Positions 33,921 to 43,200 are shown, counted from the stretch's first letter. The stretch: 64,000 bases of DNA from JBQDBK01 sp052090825 (GCA_052090825.1 JBQDBK010000003.1:84399-148398); one strand, 5' to 3'. Notes: generated by a model from the letters alone, not told the origin. A program made the numbers and translations.

Positions 33921-34715
33921 TTAATTTATATTTATAATCCCGTTTGTAGTTTTTAATTCTATTTTATCCTCAGCAGAACCAAAAACTTTTCTAATTGTCT
34001 TATTTTTTCCTAAACTAAACTCATTTTCATCAAATAAATTTAAAACTCCATTAGATTTGTTTATAAAAATTTCTGCATTATACTTGTCAAAATTCAAATT
34101 AATTATTCCATTTACATTTTTAACTTTCATAGGATATGTTCCCTCACCTTCTAAGGATATTACACCGTTAGTCGACTTCATTATTAAAGATTTAAACTTT
34201 TCTTTCGAAAACAAAATACCATTTACATTATTACACTTTATTTCAGTAAGCTCTGGATTTTTCAGTTTTATTATTATTCTAGCTTTTTTATCATTTTTAG
34301 CTTTTATAGAATAGTTAGTAGAATTTTTTTCTATTTTTAAGCTATTATTATTTATCTTATCTTTTTCTTTCTTATATAGGATAACTTCATTTATATTTCC
34401 TTTAACTATGATCAAATTGGAATTAGTTAGACCTATATCTAAGCTTTTTAAATCATCTAATCTCTCAGTGCTAATTATATTTTCTTTATTTTCCATTATT
34501 TCTTCTAAGTCAGAATAGTTTTCTACATCCATAAAGTCATTAAAATCTTCTCTTACACCAAGCTCTTCTAATACATTTACTCCAAATAAGTTAAAACTTC
34601 CTGAATCTTTATATATATTTTCTAGTTTAAAATTTTTATAATCAAAGACCATGAAAGACCCTATAAGTAAACTTATTGAAATTAAGAGCATTATTAATAT
34701 TTTATTCCTTTTCAT
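33921..34715 (-). CDS. DUF4097-type membrane-anchored beta-helix protein
   Basis: 264 residues: one N-terminal membrane anchor (about 7-25), then a domain of short repeating beta strands with recurrent NGV/NGI turns (NVNGILFSKEKF, STNGVISLEG, NVNGIINLNF, SNGVLNLFDE, TTNGIININ). That repeat pattern is typical of DUF4097 putative adhesin-like proteins. It sits outside the membrane. The ATG overlaps the DUF1700 stop by 4 bp. As third gene of a padR-DUF1700-DUF4097 set it probably takes part in an envelope stress response; the function is unknown. Confidence 0.75.
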   Translation of the reverse strand: MKRNKILIMLLISISLLIGSFMVFDYKNFKLENIYKDSGSFNLFGVNVLEELGVREDFNDFMDVENYSDLEEIMENKENIISTERLDDLKSLDIGLTNSNLIIVKGNINEVILYKKEKDKINNNSLKIEKNSTNYSIKAKNDKKARIIIKLKNPELTEIKCNNVNGILFSKEKFKSLIMKSTNGVISLEGEGTYPMKVKNVNGIINLNFDKYNAEIFINKSNGVLNLFDENEFSLGKNKTIRKVFGSAEDKIELKTTNGIININ

Positions 34716-35350
34716 ATTTTATCTCCTATTTTCTTTAATTCCCAAATTATAGCCATAATCAATTTTCTAATATTAATAAATAACCATCTTATAAAGCCAA
34801 CACCGTACTTAAATATTACCATTCCAATTAATATGGAAGTTATTGCCAGTAGAATTTTAGTTATTGGATTTAAACTTGTTATAAAGTAGGGTACATTTAC
34901 AATTCCACTAGCAAGGATAAAAGGGGAAATGCTTAAAGGTACGATTATTCCTATTGCTATCGCAGAAATTCCAAGTAGGAAAATAGTAACCGCTAAGCTC
35001 ACTAATAATCCAAAAGCTCCTGCAATTAAACCTATCAAACTAGGCGCTAAAAATACTATAAAGAAAAGAATTCCTAATAGGTATAGTAATTTTTTTATAA
35101 GTGTTTGGTCTTCATCTTTAAGCTCTTTAGATTTATTTACATTTTTTAATTTATTATTTTCATTATTTAGATATTCTTTTGCAATTATTTCTGGCTGACC
35201 TAACTCCTGGCATATTTGCTGTTCAGTTTTCCCATTACTTAGTCCAAATTCAAAATGTTCTTCATAGTCTTCTAATATATCATTGACAACTACCCAAGGC
35301 AGTTCATTTAAATAAAGTCTTAGTAAATCTAAAAACTCTTTCTTTTTCAT
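34712..35350 (-). CDS. DUF1700 (HAAS-type) membrane protein
   Basis: 212 residues. The N-terminal helical domain reads KKEFLDLLRLYLNELPWVVV and EDYEEHFEFGLSNGKTEQQI with LGQPEIIAKEYL, the HAAS/DUF1700 pattern. It is followed by about four hydrophobic spans (about 85-190) rich in isoleucine and leucine. The start is MKKKEF behind AAGGAG; upstream in-frame codons overlap padR. Membrane partner of the PadR regulator in related operons. Confidence 0.82.
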   Translation of the reverse strand: MKKKEFLDLLRLYLNELPWVVVNDILEDYEEHFEFGLSNGKTEQQICQELGQPEIIAKEYLNNENNKLKNVNKSKELKDEDQTLIKKLLYLLGILFFIVFLAPSLIGLIAGAFGLLVSLAVTIFLLGISAIAIGIIVPLSISPFILASGIVNVPYFITSLNPITKILLAITSILIGMVIFKYGVGFIRWLFINIRKLIMAIIWELKKIGDKI

Positions 35351-35661
35351 ATATTTCTCCTTAAAATATTGTTTACATTTTTTATAAAGCTTTCCCATTC
35401 ATTTAATTGACTTACCGATATATCTTTACCAACTTCTGTTAGTCTATAATATTTTCTAGGGGGGCCACTTTGGGACTCCTTAAGGTAAGTTTCTACATAT
35501 TTTTCATTTTTAAGTCTTCTTAGTAGAGGATATATAGTCCCCTCAGATATATCAATATGATGGGATATTTCTTCAACTAATTCGTATCCATACATATCCC
35601 TATCCATTAGAAGAGACAGTACTAAAAGTTCTAAAACTCCTTTTTTAAATTGAACATTCAA
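35347..35661 (-). CDS. PadR-family transcriptional regulator
   Basis: 104 residues: a winged helix with LELLVLSLLMDRDMYGYELV, HIDISEGTIYPLLRRLKNEK and ESQSGPPRKYYRLTEVGKD, then a dimerisation helix. This is the short PadR-s2 form. It overlaps DUF1700 by 4 bp and has an inverted repeat over its own promoter, so it probably represses its operon. Confidence 0.92.
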   Translation of the reverse strand: MNVQFKKGVLELLVLSLLMDRDMYGYELVEEISHHIDISEGTIYPLLRRLKNEKYVETYLKESQSGPPRKYYRLTEVGKDISVSQLNEWESFIKNVNNILRRNI

Positions 35662-35686
35662 ACCCTACTCACCTCTTTACATTTAT

Positions 35687-35721
35687 ATAATAACAAGAAC
35701 TACCTTTTAATGCAAGGTACT
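35687..35721 (-). promoter_or_regulatory. Promoter and imperfect operator of the PadR operon
   Basis: On the minus strand TTGCAT (35710-35715), a 17-bp spacer and TATTAT (35687-35692) form a promoter. An inverted repeat, ACTACCTT (35699-35706) with AAGGTACT (35714-35721), 7 of 8 matching, covers the -35 and spacer, as expected for an autorepressor site. Confidence 0.5.
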
Positions 35722-35746
35722 GTTTAAAGTATAGGGTGAAAAAATA

Positions 35747-35774
35747 AAAAAACTCCACTTAAGTGGAGTTTTTT
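35747..35774 (-). terminator. Terminator after nrdB
   Basis: A perfect palindrome centred at 35760/35761, arm AAAAAACTCCACTT, with T-run on the minus strand. 4 bp after the nrdB stop; symmetrical, so it also works the other way. Confidence 0.85.
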
Positions 35775-35777
35775 TAT

Positions 35778-36818
35778 TTATAGATCATCTTCTATTACAG
35801 ATGATTTAGAATAAGCTGAAACTTTAGCCTCAAAAAAGTCTGTTTTAACAGAGTTAGGGTCGGAATATTCTCTAACCCATTCCATAGATTCCGGTTCTTT
35901 TATATGGTCCTCATATAATATTTCAAATCCTAAGCCTTTACATCTTAAATTCCCTAAATATTTTATATAAGATTCAACCATATTCATGCTTAGACCTTTT
36001 ACTGAATCTCCTATTACATACTTTGCCCATTTTATTTCTTCTTCTACTGCTCTTTTTATCATATTTCTAAAAATTTCTATATTTTCTTTTGTAAATATTT
36101 CTGGTTCTTCTTTTTTAAGTTCTAATATTATTGAACGAAATAGCCAAAGGTGGGTGTTTTCATCTCTATTTATATACCTTATTTCTCCAACAGTTCCTGG
36201 CATTTTGCCCATCCTACCTAGTGAATAGAAAAACATAAATCCCGAATAAAAATATATTCCTTCTAATACATAGTTTGCAACAGCGGTTTTTACTAGGTTA
36301 TAAGTTGTTCTGTTGTTATAAAAATCATTGTATTGATCTCCTATAAACTTATTTCTAGCAAGTAGGACAGGGTCATCTTTCCATTGGTATAATATTTTGC
36401 TTCTCTCTTCAGGTGAACATATAGTATCCAGTATATAACCATAACTTTGAGAATGAATTGCCTCTTGATAGGACTGTATAGTTAAGCATAGATTTACTTC
36501 ATTGGCTGTTATATATTCTATTAAATTAGGCAAATTTGCTGTTTGCAGTGAATCTAAAAAGATTAAAAATGATAGTATTTTATCATAGGCTGTTTTTTCT
36601 TCTGGCTCTAATTTTCTATAATCTTTAGTATCTTGAGATAGGTTTATTTCCTCTGGTATCCAAAAGTTATTCATGGCCTGTCTATACCAATCAGAAACCC
36701 AAGAATATTTAATATTGTTAAAGTCATTTAGGTTGGTCGTATTTCCATTAACCATCCTACGTTTGCTAAGTTCAATATCACCATGCTCATTGAACAAGGC
36801 TTTTCTTTTAAGTTCCAT
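35778..36818 (-). CDS. nrdB: Class I ribonucleotide reductase, small (beta) subunit
   Basis: 346 residues, ferritin-like helices. Metal ligands D89 (FLDSLQ), E119 and H122 (SYQEAIHSQSY), E186 (LEGIYFYSG), E220 and H223 (NRDENTHLWL) are all present, and Y126, four residues after H122, matches the radical tyrosine position. The C terminus binds the large subunit. It needs oxygen or another oxidant to form its radical. 10 bp after nrdA. No nrdI or nrdH gene lies beside it. Confidence 0.94.
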   Translation of the reverse strand: MELKRKALFNEHGDIELSKRRMVNGNTTNLNDFNNIKYSWVSDWYRQAMNNFWIPEEINLSQDTKDYRKLEPEEKTAYDKILSFLIFLDSLQTANLPNLIEYITANEVNLCLTIQSYQEAIHSQSYGYILDTICSPEERSKILYQWKDDPVLLARNKFIGDQYNDFYNNRTTYNLVKTAVANYVLEGIYFYSGFMFFYSLGRMGKMPGTVGEIRYINRDENTHLWLFRSIILELKKEEPEIFTKENIEIFRNMIKRAVEEEIKWAKYVIGDSVKGLSMNMVESYIKYLGNLRCKGLGFEILYEDHIKEPESMEWVREYSDPNSVKTDFFEAKVSAYSKSSVIEDDL

Positions 36819-36828
36819 TTATACCTCC

Positions 36829-39357
36829 TTATGCACTGCAACTATCGCATTCTTCAACTTCAAGTGATTTTCCTCTTACATAATAAAGAGTTTTCACTCC
36901 TTCTTCCATTGCTTTTATATAAAGTTTCAAAATTCTTGACATAGAATATTCAGTAGTTATATATAAATTTACTGATTGAGCCTGATCAATATGCCTTGCT
37001 CTTACTCCAGCTGCCCTAACTACCCAATTTTGATCTATATCATGAGCATTTTCATATAACCAAAAGGTCCTTGGATTTAATGAAGGCGCAACTCTTGGAA
37101 CGATTTGACCTTTTTTCTCCTCTAAGAAATATCTCTTCATAACAGGGTCTACAGCAGCTGTAGTACCAGCTATTATAGAAGTTGACCCAGTTGGTGCTAT
37201 TGCCATTAAATAGCCGTTTCTCATTCCATGCTCAGATACAGATTTCTCTAATTCTTTCCATCTGTCAGAAACATAATTTCTCTTTTCAAAGTATTGTCCA
37301 TTTTGCCAATTAGAGCCTTCAAAATACTTATAAGTTCCCTTTTCTTTGGCAATTTCATTACTTGCTTTTATAGCATAATAATTTATATCTTCATATAGCT
37401 CATCTGCATATTTTAGGTGTTCTTCACTTTGGAAGGATATATCTTGTTTTACTAGAGCATGATGGTAGCCACTAGTTCCAAGTCCTATAGCCCTATACTT
37501 TTTATTTGTTATTTCAGCATATTTAAGCGGGTAGTAATTTAAGTCTATTACATTATCTAAAGCTCTTACTACCGTTGTAATTACATCTTCTAATTCCTCT
37601 TGATCATTTACTTCTATATTACCTAAAACTAGAGATGCCAAATTACATACTACAAAGTCTCCTGCTTTAGTTCTTTCTATTACTATTTCTTCCCCGTCTA
37701 TTATCTCAACTTTTTTATCTACTGATTCACTAGCACTTGTATTTTGTGCAATTTCAGTACACAAGTTAGAGCAGTAGACTATTCCCTTATGAGAATTTGG
37801 ATTGAATTCATTAACTATATCTCTATTAAATATAAATGGTGTTCCAGTTTCTACAGCTGATTTAATAATTAATCTAACTAAATCTTTAACAGACATAGTT
37901 CTTTTAGATATCTTTGGATCTTCTATACACTCCTTATACTTTTCTAACCATTCATCTCCAAAATAGTCTTCTAAAGAATAACCCTTCTCTTTTAAGATTT
38001 CATGTGGACACATCATATACCAAGTTCCATCTATATTATCCCTTGCCATTTCCCAGAAATAATTTGGTACACAAATTCCAGGAAATACGTCATGAGCCTT
38101 CATTCTATCATCGCCATTGTTAGTTCTTAGTTGTAAAAATTCAGCTATATCCTTGTGCCATATATCTAAATATACTGCACAGGCCCCAGCTCTTACACCT
38201 AATTGGTCTACTGCAACTGCTGTATCATTTGCAAGCTTTATCCATCTTGCAACCCCGCCTGCAACTCCTTTAAACCCACGAATATCAGAACCCATAGCCC
38301 TTACCTTTCCAAAGTAAAGTCCCATTCCACCTCCGTGTTTTGAAACCTGAGAAAAATTAGTTATGGAACGATAAATTCCATCTAGGCTATCTGGTACTGT
38401 ATCTATGAAACAAGAAGATAGTTGGTGAAAGGGCTTCCTAGCATTTGCCATAGTTGGAGTTGCCATTGTAACTTTAAGTTTACTTAAAATATCATATATT
38501 TTCTTTGCCCAAAATACTTTTTTATCTCCTTCTGGTATTGCAAGATGCATAGCTATACCCATAAACATTTCTTGGACATCTTCTAATAAAGTGCCTTCTC
38601 CGTCTCTTATTAGGTATCTTTTTACTAAAAGGTCTAGACCGCTATAATTAAATAACTTATCCCTATCTATATCCATATATGATTCTAATTCACTTATATT
38701 ATCTTCACTATAATTTTCTAAAATATATTTCCCGTATAAGTTTTTAGATGTTAAATATTTAATTTTATCTTTGAAACTATATATTTCAAGTTTAGACTCT
38801 TCTTTTTCAATTAATTTTTTTATTTTTATCGATAAAAACCTAGCTGCTATAAACTCCCATTTAGGGGCTTCTTTCGAGGTTAATTCACTTGCTGCCCTAA
38901 TTAAAATATTTAAATAATCTTCTTCATTCATATTCCCATGAGAAAAAGAGTGAAACTTATTAAATAAAAATACTAGACTATAATTATCTTCCCTAAAATC
39001 TTCTTGAACGCTTTTTAATGCTTCTATTACTTTATCATCTGTAAAATAATCAGAAAAATCTTCTATAGCTTTCCTCATAGTATGATGAGATGCTCTATAA
39101 AGTATATAAGATTTTACAACTTGATAGTAATTATTTTCTATTAAAGTTATTTCAACTAAGTCTTGTATTTCTTCTACTGTTACTACATGTCCTCTAGGAA
39201 ATGAATTTTTTACCTTATCTAAAACTTGATTAGACATCTTGTCTAATTTTTCTTCTGTAATGGGTTTGCCCACAGAAATAAAGGCCTTTTTCATGGCCTC
39301 TTTAACCTTAGAAAGTTCAAAATCTACTTCCTTTCCGCTTCTTTTTATTATCTTCAT
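36829..39357 (-). CDS. nrdA: Class I ribonucleotide reductase, large (alpha) subunit
   Basis: 842 residues; reduces ribonucleoside diphosphates to deoxy forms. An ATP-cone (about 1-95, MKIIKRSGKEVDFELSKVKE) gives overall allosteric control. Catalytic elements: HQLSSCFIDTVPDSLDGI (first redox cysteine), VYCSNLCTEI (N, thiyl cysteine, E), and the radical-path tyrosines near the end. The tail ends ECDSCSA, the swinging cysteine pair. I start at MKIIKR behind GGGAG; five upstream codons lack a site. First gene of nrdAB. Confidence 0.95.
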   Translation of the reverse strand: MKIIKRSGKEVDFELSKVKEAMKKAFISVGKPITEEKLDKMSNQVLDKVKNSFPRGHVVTVEEIQDLVEITLIENNYYQVVKSYILYRASHHTMRKAIEDFSDYFTDDKVIEALKSVQEDFREDNYSLVFLFNKFHSFSHGNMNEEDYLNILIRAASELTSKEAPKWEFIAARFLSIKIKKLIEKEESKLEIYSFKDKIKYLTSKNLYGKYILENYSEDNISELESYMDIDRDKLFNYSGLDLLVKRYLIRDGEGTLLEDVQEMFMGIAMHLAIPEGDKKVFWAKKIYDILSKLKVTMATPTMANARKPFHQLSSCFIDTVPDSLDGIYRSITNFSQVSKHGGGMGLYFGKVRAMGSDIRGFKGVAGGVARWIKLANDTAVAVDQLGVRAGACAVYLDIWHKDIAEFLQLRTNNGDDRMKAHDVFPGICVPNYFWEMARDNIDGTWYMMCPHEILKEKGYSLEDYFGDEWLEKYKECIEDPKISKRTMSVKDLVRLIIKSAVETGTPFIFNRDIVNEFNPNSHKGIVYCSNLCTEIAQNTSASESVDKKVEIIDGEEIVIERTKAGDFVVCNLASLVLGNIEVNDQEELEDVITTVVRALDNVIDLNYYPLKYAEITNKKYRAIGLGTSGYHHALVKQDISFQSEEHLKYADELYEDINYYAIKASNEIAKEKGTYKYFEGSNWQNGQYFEKRNYVSDRWKELEKSVSEHGMRNGYLMAIAPTGSTSIIAGTTAAVDPVMKRYFLEEKKGQIVPRVAPSLNPRTFWLYENAHDIDQNWVVRAAGVRARHIDQAQSVNLYITTEYSMSRILKLYIKAMEEGVKTLYYVRGKSLEVEECDSCSA

Positions 39358-39534
39358 TTTTATCTCCCACATCTTTATCTTATTTTAAATTTATATCTTA
39401 TACTATACCCTAAATTAAAAGTAAGTTATATGAATCTAGTATATTTTTACTTAACTTTTTAAATATTTACTTACTTCTTGATTTATAGAGATCTATTTAA
39501 TACAATTGATATAATTATAAGAAAGAGGTTAAAT

Positions 39535-39876
39535 ATGAGCAACTTTAAAGAAAAACTACAAGAAAAAATTGAAAATGGTTTTAGAGAACAAAGAATTAAA
39601 ACGAAAAAACACAATGAATTTAAAAGTAAAATAAATAGTCAAATAGAAGAAGAGAATAGAAATCTTACTAAAAAAGAAAAGTTGAATAAAATTTTAAAAG
39701 TATCTTTAATTGTTATTTTATATGATCTCTTAAGAGCCTACATAAGGTTTAAGATAAATAAACCTTACTTCGAAATGACAGATATAGTATTTTCAGTTTT
39801 GGCTATAGCTTTATATTCCTATGTTCTTTGGAACTACTCCAAATTTAAAGATAGAATATCTCAAAAAAATAAATAA
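39535..39876 (+). CDS. Small membrane protein with basic coiled N terminus
   Basis: 113 residues: a highly charged helix (about 1-58, FKEKLQEKIENGFREQRIKT, rich in K/E) followed by two membrane spans (about 60-78 and 88-103). The ATG follows AAGAAAGAGG. I do not recognise it. It diverges from nrdA and is followed 18 bp later by another small membrane gene, with which it probably forms an operon. Confidence 0.65.
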   Translation: MSNFKEKLQEKIENGFREQRIKTKKHNEFKSKINSQIEEENRNLTKKEKLNKILKVSLIVILYDLLRAYIRFKINKPYFEMTDIVFSVLAIALYSYVLWNYSKFKDRISQKNK

Positions 39877-39894
39877 AAATGTGGAGCTGATACT

Positions 39895-40161
39895 ATGAAA
39901 TTCTCAAAAAAAGTACCCTTAATATGTATAATTACTGCTATAATTTTAACTTTATCATCTATGTTTATAGATGCAATAAGTTTAGAATGAATTTTTGGCG
40001 ACTCTCTTAGAATGGGTGGATTTGTTCTTCTTATTCTTAATCCAATTCTTGGAGTTTTAGGTTCTATTTTTTCCATTATACATAAGCAGTGGCTTTACCT
40101 TTTATTAAATTTAATAATGGGGATTTCTTTTATATGGATAGTAGCATTATTTGGTTTTTAA
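39895..40161 (+). pseudogene. Small membrane protein gene interrupted by an in-frame TGA
   Basis: A frame starts at ATG 39895 (TGGAG 8 bases upstream), reads MKFSKKVPLICIITAIILTL..., meets TGA at 39988-39990 after SLE, and continues open to TAA at 40161 (IFGDSLRMGGFVLLIL... to IWIVALFGF). Both sides are equally hydrophobic and share codon use, so this is one 88-codon, three-span gene with a nonsense codon, most simply TGG to TGA (LEWIFGDS). The organism uses TGA as stop elsewhere (pstB). Readthrough is conceivable. Family unknown. Confidence 0.6.
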
Positions 40162-40224
40162 AATTCAAAATCCTTTTAAACCATTAAACCAACCCGAACA
40201 TAAAGACATAGTTGCAAATTCTCC

Positions 40225-40253
40225 TTGCATGAAATCATTTTCATACTTATAAT
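40225..40253 (+). promoter_or_regulatory. Candidate promoter of yitT-like gene
   Basis: TTGCAT (40225-40230), 17 bp, TATAAT (40248-40253), 18 bp before the ATG. The -35 matches at only three positions. Confidence 0.4.
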
Positions 40254-40271
40254 AGAAGTCGAGGTGATTTT

Positions 40272-41156
40272 ATGAATAATAGTGTAAGAAATTTTTTTAC
40301 TTTTCCTAGCTTAAAAAAATTCTTTCTTGTTAATTTGGGAGTTTTTGTTGTATGTATTGGTCTACATTATTTTTTAATTCCTTCTAACTTGGCTGTTGGA
40401 GGAGCATCAGGATTTGCCATGCTTATGGCTTCAATTTTCCCAAAGTTTTCAGTAAGTACAACCCTATTATTCGTAAATACTATACTTATTATTTTAGGAA
40501 TTTTAACCATAGGAAAATCTTTTGGAGCTTATACTATCTATTCTTCTATAGCTATGTCAGTTTTTTTGAAAATCATGGAAGTTACAACTCCTATGCCTAA
40601 GCCCTTTATAGATGATCTTATTTTGAATTTAATATATGGTATTTTTATACAAGGTATTGGTATTGGACTTGTCCTCAATAGGGGAGCTTCAACTGGAGGA
40701 ACTGATATAGTTGCAAAGATAATCGAAAAATATACAAACTTTTCTTTTGGATCAGGCTTAGCTTTTACTGATGGTGTTATAACTCTTGGCGCAACTATAA
40801 TATACGGTCCAGAAAAGGGTATGTATGCTCTTCTTGGAGTTATTCTTAATTCAGTTATTATAGATAAAATGTTAGCTGGATTTGACTCTAAATTTAATGT
40901 TACCATTGTATCTGATAAATTAAATGTTATTAATAAGTATATCCTAGTAGATTTATATAGGGGATCTACTATATATCTAGCTCAAGGAGGCTATTCTGAA
41001 AAAGAAAAGAAAATTTTAACTACTATTTTAGATAGGAGAGACTACATAAAGCTAAGACAGTTTATTAAAAAAACTGATGAAAATGCCTTTGTATATATTT
41101 CTAAAATTTCAGAAGTAGAAGGTAGAGGTTTTACCTTTGAACAAAAACCATACTAA
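40272..41156 (+). CDS. YitT family membrane protein with DUF2179 domain
   Basis: 294 residues. Five to six spans in residues 15-190 include LGVFVVCIGLHYFLIPSNLA, GIGIGLVLNRGASTGGTDIV and GMYALLGVILNSVIIDKMLA; the cytosolic DUF2179 domain follows (DSKFNVTIVSDKLNVI, LDRRDYIKLRQFIKKTD). The family is widespread in Firmicutes, with no agreed transport substrate. GAGGTGATTTT precedes the ATG. Confidence 0.9.
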   Translation: MNNSVRNFFTFPSLKKFFLVNLGVFVVCIGLHYFLIPSNLAVGGASGFAMLMASIFPKFSVSTTLLFVNTILIILGILTIGKSFGAYTIYSSIAMSVFLKIMEVTTPMPKPFIDDLILNLIYGIFIQGIGIGLVLNRGASTGGTDIVAKIIEKYTNFSFGSGLAFTDGVITLGATIIYGPEKGMYALLGVILNSVIIDKMLAGFDSKFNVTIVSDKLNVINKYILVDLYRGSTIYLAQGGYSEKEKKILTTILDRRDYIKLRQFIKKTDENAFVYISKISEVEGRGFTFEQKPY

Positions 41157-41190
41157 AAATAAGAACTAGCTTTAAAGCTAGTTCTTATTT
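41157..41190. terminator. Bidirectional terminator between yitT and trmL
   Basis: A perfect 34-nt palindrome, arm AAATAAGAACTAGCTTT, between convergent genes. T-rich on both exits. Confidence 0.85.
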
Positions 41191-41654
41191 TATTCTAAAT
41201 CTAAAAAATCTATTTGTCTTAAAGCCTCAAATAAAATAACATTTGCTGAATTCGCTAAGTTTAAACTTCTTCCATAGTCTTTAAGCATAGGAATTCTAAT
41301 ACATTTTTTCGGAGACTTATTTAAAATTTCTTCTGGAATGCCCCTAGTTTCAGGACCAAACATTATATAATCTCCGTCTTTAAAGCTTACTTGACTGTAC
41401 TTTTGTTTTGTTTTTGTAGTTGCATAATATATAGTAATATCTCTATTTTTACTTAAAAATTCTTCATAATTTTTATAAGTTCTAATATCTACTAAATGCC
41501 AATAATCAAGTCCAGCTCTTTTTACATGTTTATCGTCAATAGAAAATCCAAATGGTTCTATTAAATGTAATACTGTTTTTGTTAAAGCACAAGTTCTTGC
41601 TATTGCTCCTGTATTAAAAGGGATTTCTGGTTCATATAAAACTATATTTAACAT
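41190..41654 (-). CDS. trmL: tRNA (cytidine(34)-2'-O)-methyltransferase
   Basis: 154 residues, a minimal SPOUT methyltransferase with the trefoil knot: IVLYEPEIPFNTGAIARTCA, MFGPETRGIPEEILN and RIPMLKDYGRSLNLANSANV. It methylates the wobble base of tRNA-Leu using SAM. GGAGAG that serves it lies in the last codons of the upstream gene, 4 bp away. Confidence 0.95.
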   Translation of the reverse strand: MLNIVLYEPEIPFNTGAIARTCALTKTVLHLIEPFGFSIDDKHVKRAGLDYWHLVDIRTYKNYEEFLSKNRDITIYYATTKTKQKYSQVSFKDGDYIMFGPETRGIPEEILNKSPKKCIRIPMLKDYGRSLNLANSANVILFEALRQIDFLDLE

Positions 41655-41658
41655 AATA

Positions 41659-43200
41659 TTACTCTCCTTTTATGATATTCTCTGCTGCTTTTATTCCATC
41701 TATGGCTGAAGATACTATTCCTCCAGCATAACCACTACCTTCTCCTATAGCATATAGGTTATTTATGCCTTGAACCTTTAAATTATCATCTCTTAAAATT
41801 CTTACTGGAGATGATGACCTAGTTTCTACACCTGTTAATATGGCATCATCCATGGCAAAGCCTTGTAATTTCTTGTCCATATTTTCAAGACTTTCTACAA
41901 TCATATGGTCTATTTCTTTTGGGTATATACCTCTTAGATTGGCTAATTTATATCCTGGTTTTACACTAGGCTTTATAAAACCAAGCTCTTTTGTTTCTTT
42001 ATTATTTATAAAATCCTCTACTCTTTGCACTGGAGAAAAATAATTTCCTCCTCCTAGTCTAAAGGCTTTTTCTTCAATAGCTCTTTGAAATTTTAAACCA
42101 TCTAATAAGCTACTTCCATAAATTTTTTCATCAACTGTAACTATAAGAGCTGAATTTGAATTTTCTCCATCTCTTTTATGGTAGCTCATGCCATTTACTA
42201 CGAGTTTTTCTTTTTCCGAAGCCGCATTTATTACATAACCTCCAGGACACATACAAAAGGTATAGCCGCTTAGTCCCTTATCTTTATTTGTATATTTTAG
42301 ACTATAACTTGCTGAAGGTAGACTTTCATTTATTGTCTTATATTGAGTTTGGTCGATGAATTTTCTCTTATGTTCTATCCTAAATCCAACAGCAAAGGGC
42401 TTGTTTTCTAATTTTATTTTTTTAGACAAGTTCTCAAAGCTTTTTCTCGAGGAATTTCCAAGAGCCATAACATAAGTATCCCCTATTTCTTTTTCTCCAT
42501 TCACTAGAAAAAAGTCTACTTTATTTCCACTTATATTTAAGTCTTGAAACTCAGAATTGAATTTAAATTGTCCACCCATCTCAATTATTTTATTTCTCAT
42601 ATTTACAATAACTTGCCTTAATATATCTGTTCCTATATGTGGTTTTGAGTCATACATAATCTCCTTAGGAGCCCCATTTTCAACAAATATTTTTAAAACT
42701 TCTCTTTGTCTTTTATCTTTTGATCTTGCTGTTAATTTGCCATCCGAAAAAGTTCCTGCTCCTCCTTCTCCAAATTGAACATTAGATTTTACATTTAATT
42801 CTTTTCCTTTTAAAAACTTATCTATACTATTAATTCTATCTTCTATCTTTTCTCCCTGTTCTATTATTATGGGTTTAGAACCATATTTCGCCAATATATA
42901 GCTGCAAAACAAACCTGCTGGCCCACTTCCTACTACTATCACCTTAGATTTTATATGAGGCTGCTCTATAAGGTAGCTTTCTTCTTCATAGAAGATAGCA
43001 TTCTTTATTTTTTCTAACTTTTTCTTAGATATCTCAGCCTTAACTAAAACTTGATAATTAAAAATAATTTCTCTTCTTGCATCTATCGATTTTTTATATA
43101 TTTCAAATTCAAAATCATCTTCTCTTAAAATTTTTCTTATTTTATTTTTTAATAAGTCGTGATTGTCTTCTTTTAACTTTATATTCTTTATTAATATCAT
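41659..43200 (-). CDS. FAD-dependent dehydrogenase (COG2509 type)
   Basis: 513 residues. A small N-terminal domain (about 1-85) precedes the FAD motif VIVVGSGPAGLFCSYILAKY, then FGEGGAGTFSDGKLTARSKD and the C-terminal LYAIGEGSGYAGGIVSSAID. HI0933/geranylgeranyl-reductase-like flavoproteins of this kind are common in anaerobes, with no defined substrate. First gene of a unit with trmL; GAGGG before the ATG. Confidence 0.85.
   Translation of the reverse strand: MILIKNIKLKEDNHDLLKNKIRKILREDDFEFEIYKKSIDARREIIFNYQVLVKAEISKKKLEKIKNAIFYEEESYLIEQPHIKSKVIVVGSGPAGLFCSYILAKYGSKPIIIEQGEKIEDRINSIDKFLKGKELNVKSNVQFGEGGAGTFSDGKLTARSKDKRQREVLKIFVENGAPKEIMYDSKPHIGTDILRQVIVNMRNKIIEMGGQFKFNSEFQDLNISGNKVDFFLVNGEKEIGDTYVMALGNSSRKSFENLSKKIKLENKPFAVGFRIEHKRKFIDQTQYKTINESLPSASYSLKYTNKDKGLSGYTFCMCPGGYVINAASEKEKLVVNGMSYHKRDGENSNSALIVTVDEKIYGSSLLDGLKFQRAIEEKAFRLGGGNYFSPVQRVEDFINNKETKELGFIKPSVKPGYKLANLRGIYPKEIDHMIVESLENMDKKLQGFAMDDAILTGVETRSSSPVRILRDDNLKVQGINNLYAIGEGSGYAGGIVSSAIDGIKAAENIIKGE

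Noticed and set aside
39358..39534. NrdR boxes upstream of nrdA
   Set aside because: A few AT-rich near-matches (TATACTA-like) exist, but no pair with the expected sequence and spacing.
39988..39990. Selenocysteine at the in-frame TGA
   Set aside because: No convincing stem-loop follows within the usual distance, the residue would be in a membrane-adjacent segment with no redox context, and TGG to TGA is simpler.
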